Shown here piece after piece: positions 11,357-20,325 of a stretch of 44,891 bases of DNA; position 1 is the stretch's first letter, and every line of letters starts with the position of its first letter. This stretch comes from an uncultured Mycolicibacterium sp. (lineage in GTDB: Bacteria; Actinomycetota; Actinomycetes; Mycobacteriales; Mycobacteriaceae), in NCBI GenBank assembly GCA_945957405.1, contig CAMFLL010000011.1, forward strand, positions 1 through 44,891, read 5' to 3'. The translations under genes were made by a program, and so were the position numbers. Below the pieces are notes generated by a model that was not told the DNA's origin, did no database searches, and saw nothing but the letters and a program-made list of their open reading frames with translations.

Positions 11357-12562
11357 GTGAACCTCGACAACAACGCGGCGTCGATCCGGGACGCGTGTAA
11401 CGGCGGTATGTTAGCCGGCGCTGTCACATTGGTATGGCAAGGCGGAAAGGTGTTGCAGGTCAACGAGATCGGCTTCCGTGACATCGACGCCAAGCAGCCG
11501 ATGCAGCGTGACACCTTCTTCCGGATCGCGTCGATGACCAAGCCGATCACCGTCGTCGCTGCCATGACGTTGGTCGAAGAGGGCAAGCTGTCGCTACGCG
11601 ACCCGATCACCCGCTGGCTGCCCGAATTCGCCGAGATGCGGGTGCTGACCGATCCCCGTGGCGAGCTCGACAAGACCGTGCCGGCGCAGCGGCCGATCAC
11701 GATCGACGACCTGATGACGCACCGCGGCGGGCTGGCCTACGTCTTTTCGATTCTCGGGCCGCTGTCCCGCGCCTACGCCCGCCTGCCGATGCGCCAGGAC
11801 CAGGACCGCTGGCTGAGCGAGCTCGCGAAACTGCCCCTGGTCCATCAGCCCGGCGAGCAAGTCACCTACAGTCACGCCACCGATGTGCTCGGCATTGTGT
11901 TGTCGCGCCTCGAGAACAAGCCACTGCACCAGGTGCTCAAGGACCGTGTCTTCGATCCGCTGGGCATGACCGACACCGGCTTCTTCCTGACCCCTGAGGC
12001 TCGGCGTCGCGCCGCGACGATGTACAAGCTGGGCGCCGACGGCGCGCTCCGACACGATGTGATGGGGCCGCCCGCGATCACCCCGCCGCCGTTCTGCCAG
12101 GGCGGCGCCGGCTTGTGGTCGACGGCCGATGACTATCTGACTTTCATCAGGATGCTGCTCGGGTACGGCACCGTGGACGGTGTGCGCGTGCTGTCGGAGC
12201 AGTCGGTGCGTCAGATGCGGACCAACCAGCTGACGGAGGAACAGAAGCGAATTCCGTTCCTGGGCGCGCCTTATTGGCAGGGTCGTGGATTCGGATTGAA
12301 TCTGGCCGTGGTCACCGACCCGGAACAGTCCGCTCCCCTGTTCGGCCCGGGCGGCAAGGGCGCGTTCACCTGGCCCGGCGCCTACGGCACCTGGTGGCAG
12401 GCTGACCCTGAAGCGGATCTGATCCTGATCTACCTGATCCAGAATGCACCGGACACGTCAGCCGAAGCCGCCGCGGCCGTCGCGGGCAACACATCGCTGG
12501 TGGCGCTGCGGACAGCGCAGCCCCGCTTTGTGCGCCGGACGTATCAGGCGTTGGGGTTGTAG
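11357..12562 (+). CDS. Serine hydrolase, beta-lactamase/penicillin-binding fold
   Basis: 401 residues from the GTG at 11357. The class C beta-lactamase/esterase signature SxxK is at Ser59-Met-Thr-Lys62 (RIASMTKP). A YSH tyrosine motif occurs in QVTYSHATDVLG, and the late segment WPGAYGTWW sits where the third active-site motif is expected. No signal peptide or transmembrane helix is seen, so it is probably a cytosolic esterase or peptidase like the mycobacterial LipD/LipL group rather than an antibiotic-hydrolysing enzyme. The natural substrate is unknown. The frame is open back to a GTG at 11309, but the -10/GTG spacing favours 11357. It converges on the YVTN protein gene with 1 nt between the stops. 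Confidence 0.88.
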   Translation: MNLDNNAASIRDACNGGMLAGAVTLVWQGGKVLQVNEIGFRDIDAKQPMQRDTFFRIASMTKPITVVAAMTLVEEGKLSLRDPITRWLPEFAEMRVLTDPRGELDKTVPAQRPITIDDLMTHRGGLAYVFSILGPLSRAYARLPMRQDQDRWLSELAKLPLVHQPGEQVTYSHATDVLGIVLSRLENKPLHQVLKDRVFDPLGMTDTGFFLTPEARRRAATMYKLGADGALRHDVMGPPAITPPPFCQGGAGLWSTADDYLTFIRMLLGYGTVDGVRVLSEQSVRQMRTNQLTEEQKRIPFLGAPYWQGRGFGLNLAVVTDPEQSAPLFGPGGKGAFTWPGAYGTWWQADPEADLILIYLIQNAPDTSAEAAAAVAGNTSLVALRTAQPRFVRRTYQALGL

Positions 12563-12563
12563 C

Positions 12564-15524
12564 TCACAGCGGTGATGACTCCAGGTCAGTTGGTCGCAGT
12601 GCGTACACGGCGTTGTTCGCGTAGTTCGTAAAGTAAAGGGTCCCATTGGGCCCGATTGCCAGGGCTGCGTAGTCGCCGCCAAGCTGGCTGGACGGAATCG
12701 ACCCGATGACCGAGTTGGCCGCGGTGTCAATCACTGTTATCGACTTCCCGCCCGGATGGACCGCGTAGGCACGTGCGCCATCAGCGCCGACAACAAGATA
12801 CAGCGCGTCTGTGGGAACGGTGATGGTCGCGATCTGCGTGTTGTAGGTGGCGCTATCCGGCTTCGTATCGATCACAGCGAACGTCGGTGACGTGTAGGAA
12901 GGCCAGATTTCCGTGGTCCGCGCATATGCACGTTCGCCGCTCGGACTGAACGTCAGACTGCCGACGGACAGTGGCGGCCAGCCAGGGCTCCTGTCTAGCG
13001 ATGCCGTTCCGACCAGGGCCAACGTCCGCGCGTCTAGGACGTCTATCTGCGGGTAATAGGGATAGCCGCTCGCCGCATACAAGCGGGTCCCGTCCGGACT
13101 GACCTCGATGTTGGAGTAGAAGTCACCGTACTGCGAGGTGGAGGTTGCTGCGACGACCGTGTTCGTCGTTGTGTCGATCTTGGTCAGGGTGCCCGCATAG
13201 AACGAGTCGCCGATCCAGAGTTCGGAGACGTACACAGCGGAGTTGTCTGGGCTGATCTCCATGTCAGTCATGCCGGCTGAATTGGCCCAACACTCGTATT
13301 CACACTTGGGCATGGTTACGGTCGCGATTACGCTTCGTGTCGACGTGTCAACGACTTTCACCGAAGCGGCCACCGTGTACGAGTCGTACTGACCAACGTA
13401 GAGATATCTGCCGTCGGAAGACGCCAGCACCGAGCCGTACCCAACGTCCGGAATGGTGTCGACCACCTGATTGGTCGCCGTGTCGATGACCGATACGCTG
13501 CCGTTGCCACTATTGCTGACATACAACCGATTACCCGATATGACCTCGTCGATCGGATGCAAACCGACACCGATCGCGGTGACATCAGCCGGGACCTCAG
13601 CCGAGATGGGGACGGCCATGTTCACCATAACGGTAGCCCTGCCGTCGCTGATCGGAATGGAGACGGCGGCGTTATCTGGGCCTGGTGTTGCCGCCGCCTG
13701 CTGGCGAGCCATTGCGGTCGGGGTGTAGGTGAAGGTGTAGATGTATCCGCCAGCACTCGAGGGACTTCCGGCAGCGACAACTGTCCCAGTGGGTATGTCA
13801 CCGGCATACGTTGACGACAGGACGTCGTAGTCGGGATCGCTGACCGTGAAAGAACCTGACACCGCACCCGTCGCAAGATTCGTCGTGGTGATGGTCGGTG
13901 CGGTAGTGACAACTGGCGCCGTGTTGCCCCGCGCGAAACCGACCACGCGTACTGTCTTATCGACTGAGTCAGTGATGAATATGCGACCATCAGGCGCGAA
14001 AGCAACAGCATGAGAACCACTTTCGGATTGTGCGTCAATCAAATGTGGTCCGCCGATGACGGTGTCTGTGTTGACGTCGATCACAGTAATCGTGTCATCA
14101 TTTGAGCGGGCGACCGCCACAATCGACCCATCGGCGCTGACCGCGAGTGAGGACGGCGAACCACCGACGCTGACCGTCGAGATGCTGTTGTCAGCCGCGA
14201 CGTTGATAACTGACACACTACCGCTGCCGTTGTTCGCCACGTAGACGCGCGAACCAACGACAGCCACGTCAGTCGGCGTTCTGCCGACATTGACCGTCGA
14301 AATGACCTTGTTGGTTGCGGTGTTGATCACCGAAACCTTGCCCACCCCGGTCAAACTGCGGTGTGTGACGTATGCCCTGCTGCCGTCGGCGTTCAGCGCC
14401 ACGGCGGTCGGCGCAGTATTTGTCGCTCCGAGACCGATGGTGGTCACACTGTTGTTGGCGGTGTTTATCACCGATACGTTGTTGCTGCCGTTGTTGATTA
14501 CGTATGCCCGGGTGCCGGCAGTGTTGACCGCGACGTCCTGCGGCGAAGTACCGACGGTCACGGTGGACACCACGGTGTTGGTGGCGGTGTTGATGACCGA
14601 CACCGTCTTGGAGTTCCGATTGGTCACGTAGGCGCGAGATGTCGCCGGGCTCAACGCCACCGACGAAGGCTGGCTCCCGACGCCGATGGTGGCCACCGCC
14701 GCACCGGTCGTGGTGTTCAGCACCGACACCGTGGACCCACCCTGGTTGGTCACGTAGGCCAGGCCGGCACTGCTGACTGCGACAGCGGTGGGGTTGTTCG
14801 CACTCGAAACCGGCAGGGCCGCTTGGTTGGCCAGCACCGCAGGCAACACCGGCATCTTCACGGCACTCGCAGGCTGTCCAGCCAGTGTCACGCCGAACGA
14901 GTCGTAGTCCGCACCGGGGTTCAGATCGGCACCCAAGCGCGCGGCCTGAGTGGGGCGGTACGTGTAGCCGCCACCACTGACGGTCACTGTCCCACTTGCC
15001 GGCTGACTCGACACCACATGGCCGTTGAGTGAGCCACTGATCGCACCGGTCGTTTGGTCCGGCGCACTCACCGTCGGCGCCACGACAGCCGCAGCCGCGA
15101 TCACCTGCTGTGTGTTCTGCTGTTTGGCAACGCGCGCGTTCGGATCGTCGGTGAGTGCCTTCTGCGTCTCGCGTCGCGCCGCAGCCAGCGCCAGTGATGC
15201 GAGCGGCGACTCGCCGCGCTTGCCGGGTTTGCGATCGGTCGATGCGTCAGGTTTGGTACGTGCGATGATGCGCGCCGCCGTCGTCTTCGCCGACCCCCCT
15301 CTGGCCGGCGAAGACGACAAGCGCCTCTCCTTCATCGTCGTCAGCTTCGATTTCACCTCGGGCTTCGAAGCCGACGACTCGGTCGATGATGAGGACGTGG
15401 CCGCCTTGTCGGCGCCGTCATCCGGCGTCGCCGATGCCACGCCCGAACTGTTCGCAATGGCAGTTCCGATGCCCAGCGCCACCGCCAGCGCCCCGACACG
15501 TCCAACGTATCGTGCAGATTCCAT
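12564..15524 (-). CDS. Large secreted two-propeller YVTN-repeat protein
   Basis: 986 residues. Signal peptide 1-32 (MESARYVGRVGALAVALG..., cleavage after VASA); a Ser/Lys/Ala low-complexity linker to about 145; an Ig/cadherin-like segment (about 150-225, PTVSAPDQTTGAISGSLNG); then about seven 40-45-residue YVTN/SV(I/L)NT repeats (about 235-535), a likely seven-bladed beta-propeller. A second Ig/cadherin-like segment (TNLATGAVSGSFTVSDPD, about 540-650) and a second propeller (650 to the end) follow. No membrane anchor is seen. Probably a surface adhesion or scaffold protein. An ATG at 15524 with GGGGGAGG 8 nt upstream fixes the start. It is 142 nt downstream of the LuxR gene on the same strand. 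Confidence 0.88.
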   Translation of the reverse strand: MESARYVGRVGALAVALGIGTAIANSSGVASATPDDGADKAATSSSSTESSASKPEVKSKLTTMKERRLSSSPARGGSAKTTAARIIARTKPDASTDRKPGKRGESPLASLALAAARRETQKALTDDPNARVAKQQNTQQVIAAAAVVAPTVSAPDQTTGAISGSLNGHVVSSQPASGTVTVSGGGYTYRPTQAARLGADLNPGADYDSFGVTLAGQPASAVKMPVLPAVLANQAALPVSSANNPTAVAVSSAGLAYVTNQGGSTVSVLNTTTGAAVATIGVGSQPSSVALSPATSRAYVTNRNSKTVSVINTATNTVVSTVTVGTSPQDVAVNTAGTRAYVINNGSNNVSVINTANNSVTTIGLGATNTAPTAVALNADGSRAYVTHRSLTGVGKVSVINTATNKVISTVNVGRTPTDVAVVGSRVYVANNGSGSVSVINVAADNSISTVSVGGSPSSLAVSADGSIVAVARSNDDTITVIDVNTDTVIGGPHLIDAQSESGSHAVAFAPDGRIFITDSVDKTVRVVGFARGNTAPVVTTAPTITTTNLATGAVSGSFTVSDPDYDVLSSTYAGDIPTGTVVAAGSPSSAGGYIYTFTYTPTAMARQQAAATPGPDNAAVSIPISDGRATVMVNMAVPISAEVPADVTAIGVGLHPIDEVISGNRLYVSNSGNGSVSVIDTATNQVVDTIPDVGYGSVLASSDGRYLYVGQYDSYTVAASVKVVDTSTRSVIATVTMPKCEYECWANSAGMTDMEISPDNSAVYVSELWIGDSFYAGTLTKIDTTTNTVVAATSTSQYGDFYSNIEVSPDGTRLYAASGYPYYPQIDVLDARTLALVGTASLDRSPGWPPLSVGSLTFSPSGERAYARTTEIWPSYTSPTFAVIDTKPDSATYNTQIATITVPTDALYLVVGADGARAYAVHPGGKSITVIDTAANSVIGSIPSSQLGGDYAALAIGPNGTLYFTNYANNAVYALRPTDLESSPL

Positions 15525-15548
15525 CGCCGAACCTCCCCCGACCGAGGC

Positions 15549-15566
15549 GCCGGCGGTGCCGCCGGC
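15549..15566 (-). repeat. Strong GC hairpin in the leader of the YVTN gene
   Basis: Perfect 8-bp arms (15549-15556 and 15559-15566) with 2 nt between, directly upstream of the ribosome binding site. A second stem with a GAAA loop (RNA GUGUCC-GAAA-GGACAU) covers 15570-15585. Together they could end the luxR transcript or structure the YVTN leader. Confidence 0.45.
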
Positions 15567-15628
15567 ACGATGTCCTTTCGGACACATATGTCAGTCTCGA
15601 CGCGGCCGGAGCCGATCTCCATACGCGG

Positions 15629-15649
15629 CGACCGAAGTATCGACCGAAG
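15629..15649 (-). repeat. 9-bp direct repeat at 12-bp spacing upstream of the YVTN gene
   Basis: CGACCGAAG occurs twice (15629-15637 and 15641-15649) separated by TAT, just downstream of the LuxR gene stop. A direct repeat about one helical turn apart is a plausible protein-binding site for YVTN gene control. Confidence 0.35.
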
Positions 15650-15666
15650 ACTTTTCCTCAGAAAAC

Positions 15667-18477
15667 TCAGTGACTCAGGGCAGCGGCGAGCTCATGTCGC
15701 GAGCGGATTCCGAGCTTGGCGTACCCGTTCGACAGGTGCAATTCGACGGTCCGCAGGGTCACGAAGAGCGACTGGGCGATCTCCTTGTTACTGACACCTT
15801 CGGCGGCCAGCTCTGCCACTCGGCGCTCACTGGCGGTCAAGGCATCGGCACCGCGCCCGGCCCGGCTCCGTGGCCGACCGCCCGCCGCACGCAACTCGGC
15901 CTCGGCCTGATCGGCCAACGGTCCGGCGCCGCACCGGTGCGCGATGTCCATACCGTCGCGCAGGACGGTCCGCGCGCTGACAGCCTGTCCGCCGTGCCGC
16001 ATCGCGGTGCCCAGGTCGACGTAGGCCTGTGCACGCCACAACACCGCAGGCGATGTGGTCAGTGTCTCGGCCGCGCGATGCAACAGTTCCAACCCGGGCC
16101 GACCGCCCTCGGCGAGGCCGCGGATCCGCAGCGCGCCGCCCATTCGCCGGCGTGACTGCGACAGGCCCGCAGAAGCAGCCGCCTCCTCGGCGATCGCCCG
16201 GGCGGCATCATCGTCGCCCTGGCCGCGCAGGACGTCGAACAGGGCGACGTGGGCATCGTTCGCCCACGGGAACAGACCGCGGCACGACTCGATCCGGCGC
16301 AGGGCGTCTTCGAGATCGGCACGCGCCCTGGCGAAGTCGCCGAGAGCGGCCCGGCACCTGCCCCTGGCCAGCAGCGGCAACACGGCGAACAGCGTCGGAA
16401 CCAGCTCGCCATCCATGCGCCGCACGGCCAACATCTGCTCACCCTCGGCGGCTCGGCCCTGATCTGCGAGCGCCTCGATGAGTGGTACCAGTCCAGGCGC
16501 CTTGGTGTAATCGGCAGCGGGCCCTTGAATGTCCACCGAGGCCCTGGCGTCGCCCTCGGCGGCCACCAGATCGCCCCGGCGGTGCCGGGTCAGACCCCGT
16601 AACCACAGCGCCCGCGCCAGCCACTGCGGGGAGCCCATCTGCTCGGCATGGCGGATCGCCCTGGACAGGATGTGTTCGGCCACTTCGTAGCGCTCCGCCT
16701 CAACCAGACAGATCGTGATGTTGGTGCGCCACAACGGATGTCCGCCCTGACTGACCAATGCCGGGTGGGCAGCCGCCTCCTCGGCCAGATCACCGGCGGT
16801 GGCGACCGGGCCGCCTTCGAGGGCTTTGCGGGCGACGAACGACTTGAGTAGGCATTCGGCGGCCGTCAACGCCGGGATGTCCCTGAACCGCTCCGCAGCA
16901 TCCTCGAATCGCACCGGCAAGTCGGGATTGAGCAGCAGCGCACCGAGTCGAGCGGCTTCGAGTTGTAATGCCAGTTCGCGGTCGTGCGCGCCGACGTCGG
17001 CTGCGGCGTCCTCGTAACACGTGATCTGGGCACGTTGTGCGCGGGCATCCGGATGCGTCGTCCAGGCCAGCGCGATGAAGGCCCGGGCCCTGGTGATGGG
17101 ATCCGTCGCGGTGTCCCCCGCCTCGCGGAGATGGCCGCGGGCCGCACGGTCGCCGATCTCGTGTTCGGCGGTCCCCAGTTCGTAGACCACACTCGGACGG
17201 ATGTCCGCGGTGGGCGGTTCGTCAAGTGCGCGACGTAACAGTGCTGCGGCGATATCGGGCGCTCCGCCGTTCAGCGCGGATCCGGCCGCTTCCCGCAACA
17301 TCGCCACCACCGCCGGGTCGGCACTGGCCGTGGTGGCCATCAGATGCAGGGCGATCACGCCGTGGTCGGCCCGCTCGGCGGCGAGCAGTCGTGCAGCGCG
17401 AGCGTGCAGATCGGCGCGTTCCTGGGCGGGGATGTCGTGATAGATGGCAGTCCGGACGACTGGGTGCGCGAACCGCAACGGCTCACCTGGGACGAGGACC
17501 GCGAGGTCGATCAGGCCGGCCGCCAGTGAGCGCACCACGCGAGGTTCGAAACCGACGAGCTTCGCGCACGTGGTCAGGCGGGCCTGTTCGCCCAGCACTG
17601 CGACCGACCGCGCCAGGGCCGGCGCCTGTGGGTGGAGTCGCCCGACGCGCAGGAGCACCGCGGCGGCGATACGTTCCGGTCCGAGTTCGTCGACAGTCGA
17701 AGGATCGATGTCGGAGACCGGCCGACCGTCGCGCCGGAACTCGCCGAGGAGTTCCGACAGCAGAAAGGGGTTACCACCGGTCGCATCGGTACACGCACGG
17801 GTCAATCGCGGACCCACGGTGGCGCCGAGGCTGCTCCGGATCAGGTTCGCCACGGCTTGTTCCCCGAGCGGACGCGGCCTGATGATGGGCGATTGCGCTT
17901 CCAGCAGAAGCGAATTCAGCACCGGATTCGGCCTTTCGTCCCCGGTCCGCACCGTCAGGGCCAGCACCACCGGTAGCCCGGCCAGCCGGTGCGCCAGGTG
18001 CAGCAGGAAACGCAGCGACGGCTCGTCGGCCCAGTGCACATCGTCGACCGACAACACCATGGGACCGCGCTCGGCGAGATTGGCCACCAGCCAGTACAGG
18101 CCGTGGAGGGTGGCGAACGCGATATCAGGGTTCTCCCCGACGGCGGACACGTCGGTGAACACGGGCCCGGCGAGGCCCGCGGCGCCCGCCAGCAGCCGGG
18201 CCCGTTCGGCGGGGTCCGACATCACCACCGCGGTCTCCAGCAGCTGTCGCACCACGCCGAACCCGAAGCCGCGCTCGAGTTCACCGCCGCGGGCTGACCG
18301 CACGGTGACCGCGGCGGCCGCGGCCCGGGCGTGCAGTTGGTCGAGCAAGACCGTCTTGCCGATCCCCAGAGGCCCTTCGATCAGCAGGACGTGGCCGCTG
18401 CCGGCAACTGCCTCGCGCACGACACCGTCCAGCACGGTCAGGTCGTCATCGCGGTCCAACAGCGGGAATGGCGGCAC
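15667..18477 (-). CDS. LAL-type LuxR-family transcriptional regulator with AAA ATPase domain
   Basis: 936 residues, the usual size for large ATP-binding LuxR (MalT-like) regulators. The N-terminal P-loop is GPLGIGKT (35-42), with Walker B in VLSVDDVHWADEPS. A long alpha-helical repeat region resembling TPRs follows, then a C-terminal LuxR helix-turn-helix (LTASERRVAELAAEGVSNKE, about 875-936). These proteins sense an inducer through the central repeats and activate nearby operons. The start is a GTG at 18477. It is divergent from the ABC importer across 82 bp, so the importer is the first candidate target; the YVTN gene downstream is a second. Confidence 0.92.
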   Translation of the reverse strand: MPPFPLLDRDDDLTVLDGVVREAVAGSGHVLLIEGPLGIGKTVLLDQLHARAAAAAVTVRSARGGELERGFGFGVVRQLLETAVVMSDPAERARLLAGAAGLAGPVFTDVSAVGENPDIAFATLHGLYWLVANLAERGPMVLSVDDVHWADEPSLRFLLHLAHRLAGLPVVLALTVRTGDERPNPVLNSLLLEAQSPIIRPRPLGEQAVANLIRSSLGATVGPRLTRACTDATGGNPFLLSELLGEFRRDGRPVSDIDPSTVDELGPERIAAAVLLRVGRLHPQAPALARSVAVLGEQARLTTCAKLVGFEPRVVRSLAAGLIDLAVLVPGEPLRFAHPVVRTAIYHDIPAQERADLHARAARLLAAERADHGVIALHLMATTASADPAVVAMLREAAGSALNGGAPDIAAALLRRALDEPPTADIRPSVVYELGTAEHEIGDRAARGHLREAGDTATDPITRARAFIALAWTTHPDARAQRAQITCYEDAAADVGAHDRELALQLEAARLGALLLNPDLPVRFEDAAERFRDIPALTAAECLLKSFVARKALEGGPVATAGDLAEEAAAHPALVSQGGHPLWRTNITICLVEAERYEVAEHILSRAIRHAEQMGSPQWLARALWLRGLTRHRRGDLVAAEGDARASVDIQGPAADYTKAPGLVPLIEALADQGRAAEGEQMLAVRRMDGELVPTLFAVLPLLARGRCRAALGDFARARADLEDALRRIESCRGLFPWANDAHVALFDVLRGQGDDDAARAIAEEAAASAGLSQSRRRMGGALRIRGLAEGGRPGLELLHRAAETLTTSPAVLWRAQAYVDLGTAMRHGGQAVSARTVLRDGMDIAHRCGAGPLADQAEAELRAAGGRPRSRAGRGADALTASERRVAELAAEGVSNKEIAQSLFVTLRTVELHLSNGYAKLGIRSRHELAAALSH

Positions 18478-18559
18478 TTCAGACGCCGATTCCGTCCCGA
18501 AGCGCCAGTCGAGGGGTCATCGTCTTATGAGAGCACTTGTGACGGGGGAAGGTGCCGCG

Positions 18560-19555
18560 ATGGAACGACGCAGCGTACGTATTCGCGGGCTGCTGGCCGG
18601 CCTGATGGTGTGCCTGCTGGTGGCAGGTACCGGGTGCGCCGGACGGCCCGCCCCACCGGACACCGGCGATCTCACCACCGTCCGGGTGGCGATGTTCCCG
18701 GCCGCCAACACGCTGCCGGTGCACACGGCAATCACCACCGGGATGTTCGAGCGCAACGGACTGCGCATCGAGCTCACCGAAACGACCGACCTGCCGGTGG
18801 CCATGGCGGCCCTGAGCAAGGGTGACTACGACATCGTGATGAGCGTGCCGACGCTGGTTCTCATCGGTGCCGAGAAGAAGCTCGACATCCAGGTCGTCGC
18901 GGGACTGCAGCGGCAGACACGCGAACGTCCCAATGCGGTGTGGATCAGCCGTGACCCCGGCATCACCACGCTCGGCCAGCTCGCCGGAAAGACGGTCGCG
19001 GTACCGTCGGTAACCGGCATCATCGCCGACGCCCTCGCGTATCTGCTCCCGCGCAACGGGGTGGACGCCAGACAGGTCAAGCTGGTTCCGACACCGTTTC
19101 CCACCATGGGTGATCAGCTGCAGGCCGGCCGCGTCGATGCCGCCGTGGCGACCAATCCGTTCTTCTCGGCGATTGCGGCGCGCGGGTTCGCGATCCACGA
19201 CGACGTCATCGTCGAGGCGGTCGCGGACGCCACCGGTGGGTCGGTCGATTACGCCGTCACCTCCGTCTGGTGCGGTTCGACGACGTTCGCGCGGGACCAT
19301 CCCGACACCATCACGGCATGGCGCGCAACGCTGATGGACGCGATCGACTACCTCAACGACGACGAGTCGCAGGCCCGCGCGCAGATGCAGTCGTGGCTCA
19401 AGATCCCTGCCCCGGTGCTCGATGCCGCCCAGCTACCAGACTGGACTGTCGAGATATCGCCCAAGGACCTCGCACCCTATGTCACGATCGCCAGGGCGGT
19501 GGGGTCGATCAGCACCGATCCCGATGTGAATGCCCTTGTCTGGCAGCGCCCATGA
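18560..19555 (+). CDS. ABC importer substrate-binding lipoprotein (NitT/TauT, NMT1/SsuA-like)
   Basis: 331 residues with a lipoprotein-like signal (RIRGLLAGLMVCLLVAGTGC; the residue at -3 of the lipobox is atypical). The body matches the NMT1/SsuA-like periplasmic-binding fold: VRVAMFPAANTLPVHTAITTG at the start, GDYDIVMS in the ligand cleft and LAGKTVAVPSVTG. Family ligands include nitrate, taurine and alkanesulfonates, and pyrimidine thiamine precursors; the sequence does not decide between them. The ATG at 18560 follows GGGGGAAGG; an ATG at 18527 is an alternative. Its stop overlaps the ATPase gene start as ATGA. Confidence 0.9.
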   Translation: MERRSVRIRGLLAGLMVCLLVAGTGCAGRPAPPDTGDLTTVRVAMFPAANTLPVHTAITTGMFERNGLRIELTETTDLPVAMAALSKGDYDIVMSVPTLVLIGAEKKLDIQVVAGLQRQTRERPNAVWISRDPGITTLGQLAGKTVAVPSVTGIIADALAYLLPRNGVDARQVKLVPTPFPTMGDQLQAGRVDAAVATNPFFSAIAARGFAIHDDVIVEAVADATGGSVDYAVTSVWCGSTTFARDHPDTITAWRATLMDAIDYLNDDESQARAQMQSWLKIPAPVLDAAQLPDWTVEISPKDLAPYVTIARAVGSISTDPDVNALVWQRP

Positions 19556-20325
19556 GCCTGCCGGCCTACCGTGTCGACGGCATCGATGTCCGACTGGCCA
19601 GCGCCGACGGCATGCGGACGGTCCTGCGCGATGTGAGTTTCTACGTCGGCACGGGTGAGATCGTGGCAGTCGTCGGTCGATCGGGAGTCGGCAAGACGAC
19701 ACTGATGCGGACGCTGGGTGGCCTGCTGGCCCCCTCCGGTGGATCGGTGTTTCTCTTCGGCGCCGCCGTCCACCACCCGCCGCCCGATGTCGTCACGGTG
19801 TTCCAGGACTACACCAATGCGCTGCTGCCCTGGCGCACGGTGGCCGGCAACACCGCGCTCGGCTTGGAAGGTCGGATCACCCGTGCAGAGCGCAGGCACC
19901 GGGTGTCGCACGCCCTGCGCATGGTCGGGCTCGGCGGCCACGAAAGCGAACGGCCGTGGCAGTTGTCGGGCGGGATGGCCCAACGGGTGCAGATCGCCCG
20001 GGCGCTGGCGCTGCAACCACGGGTGCTGTTGATGGACGAGCCATTCGGTGCACTCGACACGATCACCAAGTACGCGCTGCAGGATGTGCTGCTCGATGTG
20101 CATCGGCAGACCGACACGACGATTGTGTTCATCACCCATGACCTCGACGAGGCGATCTATGTCAGCGACCGGGTCCTGCTGATGGCGGGCGACCCCGGCA
20201 CGGTGACCATGACGGTGACCATCGACATTCCCCGGCCACGGGATCAGGTGTCCACCAGAGAAGTCCCGTTCTATCTGCACGTCCGGCACCGGCTCGGAGA
20301 AGCACTGCGAGCCGCATATGCGTGA
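19552..20325 (+). CDS. ABC importer ATP-binding protein (SsuB/TauB type)
   Basis: 257 residues: Walker A GRSGVGKTT (42-50), Q-loop VFQD, signature LSGGM (138-142, the variant usual in SsuB/TauB proteins), Walker B LLMDEP with GALD (159-168) and the H-loop in FITHDLDEA. It energises the importer formed with the flanking lipoprotein and permease genes. Both ends overlap neighbours (ATGA with the lipoprotein gene; 8 bp with the permease), so the three genes form one translationally coupled operon. Confidence 0.96.
   Translation: MSLPAYRVDGIDVRLASADGMRTVLRDVSFYVGTGEIVAVVGRSGVGKTTLMRTLGGLLAPSGGSVFLFGAAVHHPPPDVVTVFQDYTNALLPWRTVAGNTALGLEGRITRAERRHRVSHALRMVGLGGHESERPWQLSGGMAQRVQIARALALQPRVLLMDEPFGALDTITKYALQDVLLDVHRQTDTTIVFITHDLDEAIYVSDRVLLMAGDPGTVTMTVTIDIPRPRDQVSTREVPFYLHVRHRLGEALRAAYA

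Noticed and set aside
11357..12562. Antibiotic beta-lactamase
   Set aside because: It has the SxxK fold signature but no signal peptide, and better resembles mycobacterial esterase/peptidase relatives.
17444..18559. N-terminal extension of the substrate-binding lipoprotein frame
   Set aside because: It is antisense to the LuxR regulator; the lipoprotein signal begins at 18560 after a ribosome binding site.
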